This document shows, piece by piece, positions 27,251 through 34,450 of a stretch of 64,000 nucleotides of DNA. The DNA comes from Saccharothrix coeruleofusca (GTDB lineage Bacteria; Actinomycetota; Actinomycetes; Mycobacteriales; Pseudonocardiaceae): positions 1 through 64,000 of the forward strand of contig NZ_BMRG01000015.1 in NCBI RefSeq assembly GCF_014648515.1. Reading direction: 5' to 3'. Below the pieces are notes generated by a model. It was given only the letters and a program-made list of their open reading frames with translations, made no database searches and had not been told where the DNA came from. A program made the position numbers and the translations under genes. Each line of letters starts with the position of its first letter. The stretch's first letter is position 1.

Positions 27251-27653
27251 TCAGCGGGGTGCCGTTGAGGCGTAGCGGCCGACGTGCTGGACCTTCCAGC
27301 GCACCGGGTCGTGCAAGGTGTGGGTGCGGGTGTTGCGCCAGTCCCGGTGCGGGTTCACCCCGTCCAGGCAGGCGCGGGCGCCCGCGACCTCGAACAGCGC
27401 GCCGGTCGCGTAGTGCTTGGTGCCGTCGAGCACGAACCCGCCTTCGGAGTGCCGGAGCAGCCGGGTCCGGCAGTCCTGCGCGTGCCCGGCCCGCGCCTCG
27501 CAGCGGGCGTTGCCGAACCGCTTGCCCGCCAGCACCTCGCCGAACAAGAACGCCTGCTGCTCGGGCGGGCACCGTGATGCCCAGCAGCCCGCCCGCCGAC
27601 AACTCGGCCGCCGTCCGCGGGGCCTCGGCGTCGTCGGCGATCAGGTGTACCAC
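27251..27653 (-). pseudogene. Collapsed SfnB/DszC-type monooxygenase remnant
   Basis: Three conserved pieces of an acyl-CoA-dehydrogenase-like sulfur enzyme lie end to end. First comes DAEAPRTAAELSAGGLLGITVPA (quoted here only in outline; it spans about 27575-27640). Then, in another frame, EQQAFLFGEVLAGKRFGNA through KHYATGALF. Then the C-terminus from FEVAGARACLDGVNPHRDW to VQHVGRYA. At least two internal deletions occurred, one shifting the frame near 27570. Family members have about 400 residues; fewer than 135 remain. It lies directly after the intact homologue and before ssuE. Confidence 0.75.
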
Positions 27654-28858
27654 GTGGGCTCCGGCACCTGGCCCAGCAGCGCGTAGCGCCCGACCTCCGC
27701 CCGCTTGTAGGCGATCGGGTCGTGCAGGCTGTGGGTGCGGATGTTGCGCCAGAAGATGTCCAGTCCGACCGAGTTGGCCGACGCACGCGCGCCGGTCACC
27801 TCGAAGATCCGGGTGCCGATCTCCAGACCGGTGTCCACCGCCCGCTGCTTGGCCGCCGCGATGACGACCGCGGCCTCGCCGCGCTCCCGCGCGGTCACCT
27901 CGTCCGGGTGCGCGTTGATCCGCTCGATCAGCTGCGCGGCCCGCTCGGCCAGCGCCTCCGCCGCCCACAGCTTGGCCTGCAGGTCGCCGTAGGTCTCCAG
28001 CACGTGGAACTCCTCGGCCGCGGATTCCTTGTTGTCCCCGCCGTAAGGCCAGGGTCGGGTCCGGTCCCTGGTGTAGGCGGTGGCGGTGGTCAGCGCCCCC
28101 TTGGCGATGCCGAGGTAGAAGTTGGTGAACACCAACTGGATCAGCGGCACGTTGAGGGTGTTGTAGGTGCGGGGCCGGAATTCCTTGTCCACATACCCCG
28201 CGGCCTGCGTCCACGGCACCCGCACGCCGTTGACCTCGACGCTGCCGCTCTCGGTGAGCCGCTGGCCCAGGTTGTCCCAGTCGTCGTTGAAGACGATGGC
28301 GTCCTGCCTCGACGGCACGATGGCGAAGATGTGCTTGTCGCTGCCTTCCAGGACCCCTTCCAGCACCGTGACGTCGGAGACCTTGCCGCCGGTGGAGAAC
28401 GACTTGCGGCCGGTGAACACGATCTCGTCGCCCTCGTCGGTGATCACCAGGTCGTCGTCGCGCGGGTTGACCGCGCCGCCGAAGAACCACCGCTCGCGGG
28501 TGGCCCGCTCCTCCACGGCGACCACCTGTTGCGGGGTCGCCACCAGTCGGGCGGCCCAGAACCACAGGTAGTGGTAGCCGATCAGCTGGCCGATGGACCC
28601 GTCGCCCGCGGCGACCTCCCGGATGACCCGGTAGGCGGTGGTCCAGTCCTGCCCGCCGCCGCCGTGCTCGACCGGGCCGAGCAGGGTGACCAGCCCGGAG
28701 TCCTTGAGCAATCGCACCTCCGCGTGCGGGGTGGCGCCCGCCCGGTCGCGCGCCAGCGCGTCGGTGGCCAGCAGCGCGGCGACCTCCCGTGCGCGGGCGA
28801 CCCACTCGTCCGAAGTGGTGGGCGCGGTGGTCCACACGCGCTGCGCGGCACCGGTCAC
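27641..28858 (-). CDS. SfnB/DszC-family flavin-dependent sulfur-acquisition monooxygenase
   Basis: This 405-residue protein has the acyl-CoA dehydrogenase fold but the pattern of DszC/SfnB oxygenases, which use FMNH2 and oxygen on organosulfur compounds. Landmarks: RLLKDSGLVTLLGPVEHGG near 49, GDGSIGQLIGYHYLWFW near 85, FTGRKSFSTGG and the C-terminal FWRNIRTHSLHDPIAYK. Its GTG overlaps the stop of sfnG (GTGA), so the two are coupled. Together with SfnG and SsuE it fits breakdown of sulfones or alkanesulfinates for sulfur. The 405-residue length is normal. Confidence 0.86.
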   Translation of the reverse strand: MTGAAQRVWTTAPTTSDEWVARAREVAALLATDALARDRAGATPHAEVRLLKDSGLVTLLGPVEHGGGGQDWTTAYRVIREVAAGDGSIGQLIGYHYLWFWAARLVATPQQVVAVEERATRERWFFGGAVNPRDDDLVITDEGDEIVFTGRKSFSTGGKVSDVTVLEGVLEGSDKHIFAIVPSRQDAIVFNDDWDNLGQRLTESGSVEVNGVRVPWTQAAGYVDKEFRPRTYNTLNVPLIQLVFTNFYLGIAKGALTTATAYTRDRTRPWPYGGDNKESAAEEFHVLETYGDLQAKLWAAEALAERAAQLIERINAHPDEVTARERGEAAVVIAAAKQRAVDTGLEIGTRIFEVTGARASANSVGLDIFWRNIRTHSLHDPIAYKRAEVGRYALLGQVPEPTWYT

Positions 28859-29991
28859 GGCTGGACTCCGATCGGTTCGGGGGTGGCGGAGGAGGTCTCC
28901 AGGGACGCTTCGAGCTCGCGGACCAGGGGCAGCACGCGCTCGCCGAAGTAGGCGATTTCTTCCTTGTAGTGCAGGAAACCCAGCAGCAGCAGGTCCACCC
29001 CGCGCCGCTTGTACTCCACGATCCGGTGCGCGATCTGCTCGGGCGTGCCGATGAGCTTGGACCGGAAGCCGTCGTTGTACTGCACGAGATCCTCGAACGA
29101 GGAGTCGGCCCACATGCCCTTCTTGTCGGCGGTGGAGCGACCCGCCTGCCGCACCGCGTCGCCGAAGCCGCGCACCGCGTCGACATCGGCCTTGGCGACG
29201 ATCTCCCGCAGCACCTCGCGCGCTTCCGCCTCGGTGTCGCGGGCGATGAGGAACCCGTTGAGCCCGAAGCGCACCCTGCGACCGTGCGCCGCCGCCGCGG
29301 CACCGACCTCGTCGACCTGCTCGGTGACGCCGTCGTAGTCCTTGCCGTTGCTGAAGTACCAGTCCGACACCCGAGCGGCCATCGCGCGCGCCGCGGTGGA
29401 GTTGCCGCCCTGGAAGACCTCCGGGTGCGCCCGGCCGGGCAGTTCCAGCGGCTTGGGCTTGAGGGCGTAGCCGCGCAGCCGGTAGAAGTCGCCCGCGAAC
29501 TCGGCGGACTCCTCGGTCCAGCTCGCCCGCAGCACGCGGATGAACTCCTCGGCGCGGCGGTAGCGCTCGTCGTGCTCCAGCCACGGTTCGCCCAGGGCGG
29601 TGAACTCGCCCTTGAACCACCCGCTGACCACGTTCACCGCGGCCCGTCCGCCGGAGACGTGGTCGACCGTGGCGATGAGCTTGGCCAGCACGGCGGGGTG
29701 CCACAGGCCGGGGTGCACGGCCGCGATCACCTTCAACCGCCGGGTGGCCAGCAGCAGGGCGAGGCTGAAGCTGGTCGACTCGTGCTGGTGGGCGGCGCCG
29801 TAGCTGGCCAGGTAGCGGACCTGGCTGAGGGCGTACTCGAACCCGTTGTCCTCGGCGAGCACGGCGAGTTCGCGGTTGTAGTCGTAGGACCAGTCGGTGC
29901 GCTGCTCGATCTCGCTGACGACGAGGCCACCGCTGACGTTGGGCACCCAGTAGGCGAACTTCAGCGGCTCCCGCTCCCGGTTCTCGGGCAC
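28855..29991 (-). CDS. sfnG: Dimethylsulfone monooxygenase SfnG
   Basis: This 378-residue LLM-family FMNH2-dependent monooxygenase converts dimethylsulfone to methanesulfinate in known family members. The start KFAYWVPNVSGGLVVSEIEQ is nearly diagnostic for SfnG. Further motifs are HPAVLAKLIATVDHVSGGRA, NVVSGWFKGEF and EVFQGGNSTAARAMAARVSDW. The start is a GTG with GGAG 8 bases upstream. It is the first structural gene of the operon, 73 bp after a short leader peptide, which implies control by sulfur supply through translation of that leader. Confidence 0.92.
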   Translation of the reverse strand: MPENREREPLKFAYWVPNVSGGLVVSEIEQRTDWSYDYNRELAVLAEDNGFEYALSQVRYLASYGAAHQHESTSFSLALLLATRRLKVIAAVHPGLWHPAVLAKLIATVDHVSGGRAAVNVVSGWFKGEFTALGEPWLEHDERYRRAEEFIRVLRASWTEESAEFAGDFYRLRGYALKPKPLELPGRAHPEVFQGGNSTAARAMAARVSDWYFSNGKDYDGVTEQVDEVGAAAAAHGRRVRFGLNGFLIARDTEAEAREVLREIVAKADVDAVRGFGDAVRQAGRSTADKKGMWADSSFEDLVQYNDGFRSKLIGTPEQIAHRIVEYKRRGVDLLLLGFLHYKEEIAYFGERVLPLVRELEASLETSSATPEPIGVQP

Positions 29992-30031
29992 GGCAGGACT
30001 CCAAGCTTGAGGTGGCGAGGGTGGGGTGGGA

Positions 30032-30048
30032 CCGTCCGCGAGGGACGG
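30032..30048 (-). promoter_or_regulatory. Small hairpin between leader peptide and sfnG
   Basis: CCGTCC-N5-GGACGG lies between the leader stop and the sfnG start. It could take part in attenuation or coupling. The stem is only 6 bp and no alternative pairing partner was proven. Confidence 0.35.
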
Positions 30049-30064
30049 CGCGCGGTGTCGTGGT

Positions 30065-30160
30065 CTAGTCGCGATGTGACCGGCGCGGGAGACAGCCCTG
30101 AGCCGCCACGCGGACGAAGTCCACGTGGCGGCGTCGGGTCAACACCACCGGTCGCTGCAC
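30065..30160 (-). CDS. Sulfur-operon leader peptide
   Basis: This 31-codon frame starts with GTG (30160), has GGAG 8 bases upstream, and encodes LTRRRHVDFVRVAAQGC near its middle. Short peptides with an L-T-x-R-R-H-V-D-hydrophobic-x-R-V core and a cysteine codon are a known class of putative leader peptides before cysteine and sulfur-assimilation genes in Streptomyces and relatives. Ribosome stalling at the Cys codon when cysteine is scarce is the presumed control, not demonstrated here. It lies 73 bp before sfnG on the same strand. It is too short for automatic gene calls. Confidence 0.75.
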   Translation of the reverse strand: MQRPVVLTRRRHVDFVRVAAQGCLPRRSHRD

Positions 30161-30271
30161 GTCCCCCACTCCAGCAGCACAGCGCTACCCGGTCAACGCA
30201 CGCCGTGCGGCTCCCACATGATGAACGCGCCGGACCCGCATCACCCGGACGGACCTGCCGCGCTCGGGCCG

Positions 30272-32476
30272 CTACGCCGACCGCGCGCTTCCCGTCCCCG
30301 CCGGTGCGCCGGTGTCCGCGAGCCCGACCAGCGCCCGCGGCAGCGGATCCCGGTGCAGGACGCCGAGGCGCTGGGTGGCGCGGGTGAGGGCGACGTAGAG
30401 CTCGGCCGCGCCGCGCGGGCCGTCGGCGAGGATGCGGCCGGGGTCCACGACCAGCACGGCGTCGAACTCCAGGCCCTTGGTCTGCGACGGCAGCAGCGCA
30501 CCGGGCACCCCCGGCGGTCCGATCACGGCGCTGGTGCCCTCGCGGCCGGCTTCCTCGCGCACGAACTCCTCGATGGCGTCGGCCAGTTCTCCGTCGGTGA
30601 CCGGCCTGGCCCACGGCCGGACGCCGCACGCGCGGACCGACTCCGGCGGCTGGACCCCCGGTGCGAACTCGGCGAGCACCGCGGCGGCGACGGCCATGAT
30701 CTCGGCCGGGGTGCGGTAGTTCACCGACAGCGACCGGTAGGCCCAGCGGCCGGGCACGTACCGGTCGAGCATCCGGCCCCACGACGTCGCGCCCGCCACC
30801 GACCGGCGCTGCGCGAGGTCGCCGACCACGGTGAAGGACCGGTTGGGGCAGCGCCGCATCAGCACGCGCCAGTCCATTTCGGACAGTTCTTGCGCCTCGT
30901 CGACCACGACGTGCCGGTAGGTCCAGTCCCGGTCCTCGACGGCGCGCTCGACGAGTGCGCGGGTGTCGTGCTCGACGAAGCGCTCGGCCAGGTCCTCGGC
31001 GTAGAGCAGGTCCTGGGCCAGCAGGTGGTCTTCGTCGTCCATCAGGTCGTGGCGCTCCACCTGCAGGATCTCCAGCACGCCCGCGCTGTACTCGGCCTCG
31101 GCCTCGCGCTCCCGCTCCGCTGCCCGGTCCGCCTGCCCGGCGGGGCCGAGCAGGTCGACCAGCTCGTCGAGCAGCGGCACGTCCGACACCGTCCAGGCGT
31201 CGCCCTCGGCGCGCAGCAGCGCCGGGTCGGCGCCCGCCGCCCGCAGCCGTTCCGGGGAGGTGTACAGCTGCGCCAGCAGGGCCTGCGGGGTCAGCACCGG
31301 CCACAGCTGGTCGAGCGCGGCGGTGAAGTCCGCGTTCTGCGCGAGTTCCGCGACCAGGTCCTCCCGCAGCTGCTCCCAGGCTTCGCGGTCGGACCTGGTG
31401 AACCAGCCCCGGCTGATCCGCGCTATCGCCCGCTCGGTCAGCACGTAGGTGACGATCTCGGTGAACACTGCGCGGGCCTCGTTGTGCGGCAGCCCGCTCG
31501 CCCGCGCCTCCTCCCTGGCCCACCGCGCGGTCTCGGCGTCGATGCGCACCGTGACGTCCCGCAACTCGACCGGCAGCGGGTGCTCGGGCAGCCGCTGCCG
31601 GTCGGCCACCGCCGCGGCCAGCACGTCGAGGATTTCCAGCGAACCCTTGAACCGCGCGGCTTCCGGGGTGTCCTCGGCGGTGACGCGCAGACCCGGCACT
31701 AGGTCGCCGGTGGTCGCGAACACCACGTCGGACTCGCCCAGGGACGGCAGGACGCGCCCGATGTGGTTCAGGAACGCCGGGTTGGGCCCGACCACGAGCA
31801 CGCCGTGGCGCTCCATCCGCTCCCGCTGGGTGTAGAGCAGGTAGGCGACGCGGTGCAGCGCCACCACGGTCTTCCCGGTGCCGGGACCGCCCTCGATCAC
31901 CAGCACACCGGGGTGGTCGAGCCGGATGATGTCGTCCTGCTCCGCCTGGATCGTCGCCACGATGTCGCGCATCCCGTCACCGCGGGGCGCGTTGACCGCC
32001 GCGAGCAGGGCGGCGTCCCCGCGCTCGCCACCGCCGGGACGGCCGAGCACCTCGTCGGTGAAGTCGACCACCCGGCGCCCGCGCGTGTGGAACTGGCGGC
32101 GGCGGCGCATGTTCTCCGGGTTCGCCCCGGTCGCGACGTAGAACGGACGCGCCGCGGGCGCCCGCCAGTCCAGCAGCACCGGCTCGTAGTCGTTCCCCTC
32201 GTCGAACAGACCGATCCGGCCGATGTAGGAGCGCTCACCCGAGACGCTGTCCAGCCTGCCGAAGCACAGCCCGCTGTCCGCCACGTCCAGCCGCTTCACC
32301 TGCTTGGCCAGCGCCCGCACCGCGACGTCCCGCTCCACGAGGGTGCCGCCGTCCCCGCGCAACGCCGCCTGGTACTCGCCCTTCACCCGCGCGCGCTCGG
32401 CGTCGAGCCGCGAGTAGAGCCCGGCGACGTAGCTCCGCTCGGCGCGCAATTCCTCTTCGTAGTCCTGGTTTGACAC
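30272..32476 (-). CDS. helR: HelR/HelD-type UvrD-like ATPase, RNA polymerase-associated motor
   Basis: This 734-residue superfamily-1 ATPase of the HelD family frees stalled RNA polymerase; the HelR subgroup dislodges rifamycins and gives resistance. Motifs: N-terminal coiled coil (YEEELRAERSYVAGLYSRLD), Walker A GGPGTGKTVVALHR near 213, Walker B VVVDEAQELSEMDW, motif IV-like NYRTPAEIMA, and C-terminal helicase motifs TKGLEFDAV and VALTRATQRLGVL. The GTG at 32476 is preferred because the coiled coil begins there and GGGGGA precedes it. A RAE-like palindrome lies upstream at 32645-32678, supporting HelR rather than ordinary HelD. Confidence 0.86.
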   Translation of the reverse strand: MSNQDYEEELRAERSYVAGLYSRLDAERARVKGEYQAALRGDGGTLVERDVAVRALAKQVKRLDVADSGLCFGRLDSVSGERSYIGRIGLFDEGNDYEPVLLDWRAPAARPFYVATGANPENMRRRRQFHTRGRRVVDFTDEVLGRPGGGERGDAALLAAVNAPRGDGMRDIVATIQAEQDDIIRLDHPGVLVIEGGPGTGKTVVALHRVAYLLYTQRERMERHGVLVVGPNPAFLNHIGRVLPSLGESDVVFATTGDLVPGLRVTAEDTPEAARFKGSLEILDVLAAAVADRQRLPEHPLPVELRDVTVRIDAETARWAREEARASGLPHNEARAVFTEIVTYVLTERAIARISRGWFTRSDREAWEQLREDLVAELAQNADFTAALDQLWPVLTPQALLAQLYTSPERLRAAGADPALLRAEGDAWTVSDVPLLDELVDLLGPAGQADRAAEREREAEAEYSAGVLEILQVERHDLMDDEDHLLAQDLLYAEDLAERFVEHDTRALVERAVEDRDWTYRHVVVDEAQELSEMDWRVLMRRCPNRSFTVVGDLAQRRSVAGATSWGRMLDRYVPGRWAYRSLSVNYRTPAEIMAVAAAVLAEFAPGVQPPESVRACGVRPWARPVTDGELADAIEEFVREEAGREGTSAVIGPPGVPGALLPSQTKGLEFDAVLVVDPGRILADGPRGAAELYVALTRATQRLGVLHRDPLPRALVGLADTGAPAGTGSARSA

Positions 32477-32510
32477 ATTTCCCCCGGTGCGGCTAAAATG
32501 GTTCCAGATA

Positions 32511-32546
32511 CGGCCTGCCATCCCTTGCCCTGCGGATGGCAGGCCG
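32511..32546 (-). promoter_or_regulatory. Perfect hairpin in the helR 5' leader
   Basis: Thirteen-base arms CGGCCTGCCATCC / GGATGGCAGGCCG with a 10-base loop lie 35 bp before the helR start codon. On the coding strand the hairpin is followed by TATCTGGAACCATTTT, so it resembles an intrinsic terminator in the untranslated leader. It may be an attenuator; that is inference. Confidence 0.55.
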
Positions 32547-32644
32547 ATTTTCTATTGTCCGCCGCTTGTCAAACCTGGTGCCGAACACGCACTCGGCTGC
32601 TCCTGTTCCACGCAGGTCCCGGCTTCGAGCGGGAATTCTGCGGC

Positions 32645-32678
32645 CCCACCGGGGGCTTGCCGCAAGTCCCCCGGTGGG
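32645..32678. promoter_or_regulatory. Rifamycin-associated element (RAE) before helR
   Basis: The core CTTGCCGCAAG (32656-32666) is flanked by GGGGG and CCCCC, and the palindrome extends outward to CCCACC / GGTGGG with one bulged base. This matches the RAE, an inverted repeat known upstream of rifamycin-inducible resistance genes in actinomycetes, as I recall its consensus. It lies between the ECF41 sigma gene stop and helR. A second copy precedes the FAD monooxygenase. Confidence 0.8.
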
Positions 32679-32722
32679 CTATACCTTGGAGTGGGACGAA
32701 AGACATCCCGCATCGCCCCGGC

Positions 32723-33637
32723 TCAACGGCACAGGACGATCTCGCGCGCCATGTGCGAAAGCTTCTCGGGATTGCGCACGGCGTAGAGCCCGCTGATCAG
32801 ACCGTCGTCGACGCGCACCGCCACGACGGTGTCGATCTCGCCGTCGAGCAGGACGACCAGCGCCGGGCAGCCGTTGACCTGCGCGGGCCGCAGCGACAGC
32901 GCGTCGGCGACGCGCTCCAGCCCGGCGGTCATCAGACGCCCCACCTTGTCGGCCCCCACGACGGGCCGCAGGACGGCCTGCTTCACCCCGCCGCCGTCAC
33001 CCAGCAGGACGACGTCGGGAGCCAGCAGGTCGAGCAGGCCGCGCAGGTCCCCCGTCTCCACCGCCCGCCGGAACGCCTCCAGCACGCCGCGGGTCTGGGC
33101 CGGGGACACGGCCCCGCGCGGCCTGCGCGCCGCGACGTGCGCCCGCGCCCGGTGGGCGATCTGGCGGACCGCGGCGGGAGTCTTGCCGACGGCTTCGGCG
33201 ATCTCGTCGTAGGCCAGGCCGAACACCTCGCGCAGCACGAACACCGCGCGCTCGGTCGGCCCCAGCGTCTCCAGCACCAGCAGCATCGCCATCGAGACGC
33301 TGTCGGCCAGCTCCACGTCCTCGGCCACGTCGGGCGCGGTCAGCAGCGGCTCGGGCAGCCAGGGGCCGACGTAGGACTCCTTGCGGCGGCCCAGCGCGCG
33401 CAGCCTGCCCAGCGCCTGGCGGGTGGTGATCCGGACCAGGTACGCGCGCTGGTCGCGCACCTGGTCGAGGTCGACGCCCGCCCACCGCAGCCAGGTCTCC
33501 TGCAGGACGTCCTCGGCGTCGGCCGCCGAGCCGAGCATCTCGTAGGCGACGGTGAACAGCAGGTTGCGGTGGGCGAGGAATGCCTCGGTGGCGGGGTCGG
33601 GGCGACCGTGGGGTGCGACCTGCGACGTACCGGCCAT
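32723..33637 (-). CDS. ECF41-family RNA polymerase sigma factor (SigJ-like)
   Basis: This 304-residue extracytoplasmic-function sigma factor has regions 2 and 4 at about 15-165 and a SnoaL-like C-terminal extension. ECF41 signatures are present: WLPEP at 93-97 in the linker, DGGG at 214-217 and NPEKL at 289-293. In this group the extension regulates activity in place of an anti-sigma factor. It is divergent from an AhpD-like gene, the usual ECF41 partner. Promoters of matching sequence precede both genes, so it probably activates itself and the neighbour. The start is an ATG. Confidence 0.9.
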   Translation of the reverse strand: MAGTSQVAPHGRPDPATEAFLAHRNLLFTVAYEMLGSAADAEDVLQETWLRWAGVDLDQVRDQRAYLVRITTRQALGRLRALGRRKESYVGPWLPEPLLTAPDVAEDVELADSVSMAMLLVLETLGPTERAVFVLREVFGLAYDEIAEAVGKTPAAVRQIAHRARAHVAARRPRGAVSPAQTRGVLEAFRRAVETGDLRGLLDLLAPDVVLLGDGGGVKQAVLRPVVGADKVGRLMTAGLERVADALSLRPAQVNGCPALVVLLDGEIDTVVAVRVDDGLISGLYAVRNPEKLSHMAREIVLCR

Positions 33638-33676
33638 GAGTGGTTCTCCCCTCGCGCGTGACTGCGTTGCCCATCA

Positions 33677-33703
33677 GATGCCGCGGCCCGTCGTGCTGTG
33701 ACA
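33677..33703 (-). promoter_or_regulatory. ECF41-type promoter of the sigma gene
   Basis: On the minus strand TGTCACA (33703-33697) is followed after 16 bases by CATC (33680-33677), then TGATGG. It lies 40 bp before the sigma start. It has the same spacing as the promoters at 33738 and 8279, indicating autoregulation. Confidence 0.7.
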
Positions 33704-33737
33704 CCCATCCGCCGTGGCGTGCGTCACGCCGCCGTGC

Positions 33738-33764
33738 TGTCACGGGGGCAGGCGCGCGGGCATC
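33738..33764 (+). promoter_or_regulatory. ECF41-type promoter of the AhpD-like gene
   Basis: TGTCACG (33738-33744), 16 bases, then CATC (33761-33764), 40 bp before the ATG at 33804. It mirrors the divergent sigma promoter, sharing the extended GGCATCTG end. Confidence 0.7.
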
Positions 33765-33803
33765 TGGTGTTCGTCCGGTGCCGCACCACGAGAGGACGAA
33801 GTC

Positions 33804-34289
33804 ATGGACGCCCGGTTCGACCTGTTCCACAACGAGATCGCCGCGAAGTTCGCCAAGCGGTTCGCCAACACCGGCATGGTGGTCCACCAGTCGCCGCTGC
33901 CGAAGTCCACTCAGGAACTGGTGTCGCTGCGCGCCAGCCAGATCAACGGCTGCGGCTGGTGCGTCGACATGCACGTCAAGGAGGCCGCGGCGGCGGGCGA
34001 GACCCCGGTCCGGCTCGCCCTGGTCGCGGTCTGGCGCGAGTCCACCGTGTTCACCGAGGCCGAGCGGGCCGCGCTGGCGTTCGCCGAGGAGGGCACCCGG
34101 CTCGCCGACGCGCACACCGGCGTGTCCGACCAGACCTGGGCCCTGGTGCGCGAGCACTACGACGACGACCAGGTGGCCGCGCTGATCTGCCTGGTGGCCC
34201 TGATCAACGCGGCCAACCGGCTCGCCGTGATCGCGCACCAGCGCGGGGGTTCCTACGAGCCCGGCGCGTTCGCCGCCGCGTTCGACTGA
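33804..34289 (+). CDS. AhpD-like carboxymuconolactone decarboxylase family protein (paralogue 2)
   Basis: This 161-residue protein has the CMD/AhpD fold with redox centre INGCGWCVDMHVKEA. It is a close paralogue of the protein at 7742-8215. The ATG follows GAGAGGACGAAGTC. Such proteins act as peroxidases or on quinone- or thiol-reactive compounds. Genes of the carboxymuconolactone decarboxylase, oxidoreductase or epimerase type are the standard direct targets of ECF41 sigma factors, so regulation by the divergent sigma gene is expected. The physiological substrate is unknown. Confidence 0.9.
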   Translation: MDARFDLFHNEIAAKFAKRFANTGMVVHQSPLPKSTQELVSLRASQINGCGWCVDMHVKEAAAAGETPVRLALVAVWRESTVFTEAERAALAFAEEGTRLADAHTGVSDQTWALVREHYDDDQVAALICLVALINAANRLAVIAHQRGGSYEPGAFAAAFD

Positions 34290-34306
34290 TCCGGGGAGGA
34301 AAGAGC

Positions 34307-34354
34307 ACAGTGGACGGTGACGGAGAAGGAGAAGGACTCTGTCCCGTCCACTGT
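34307..34354 (+). terminator. Terminator-like hairpin
   Basis: Perfect 11-bp arms ACAGTGGACGG / CCGTCCACTGT with a 26-base loop lie 18 bp after the AhpD-like stop. They are immediately followed by the AT-rich ACATATAG and the RAE. Confidence 0.5.
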
Positions 34355-34368
34355 CAACATATAGCGCA

Positions 34369-34395
34369 ACCGGGGCCTTGCGGCAAGACCCCGGT
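34369..34395. promoter_or_regulatory. Rifamycin-associated element (RAE) before the FAD monooxygenase
   Basis: The core CTTGCGGCAAG (34377-34387) sits within arms ACCGGGGCCTTG / CAAGACCCCGGT (one mismatch). It lies 40-80 bp upstream of the monooxygenase start. The core differs from the copy before helR by one central base. Confidence 0.85.
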
Positions 34396-34450
34396 CCTGC
34401 CCCAGAATCCTCCGCCGTAAGCGGGAACTGGGGAAATGAGGAACGCCGAA

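Noticed and set aside
32550-32572. Sigma-70-type promoter (TTGACA on the minus strand) for helR
   Set aside because: The TTGACA is good, but no -10 hexamer lies at 16-19 bases; TAGAAA is only 12 bases away. I leave the helR promoter unassigned.
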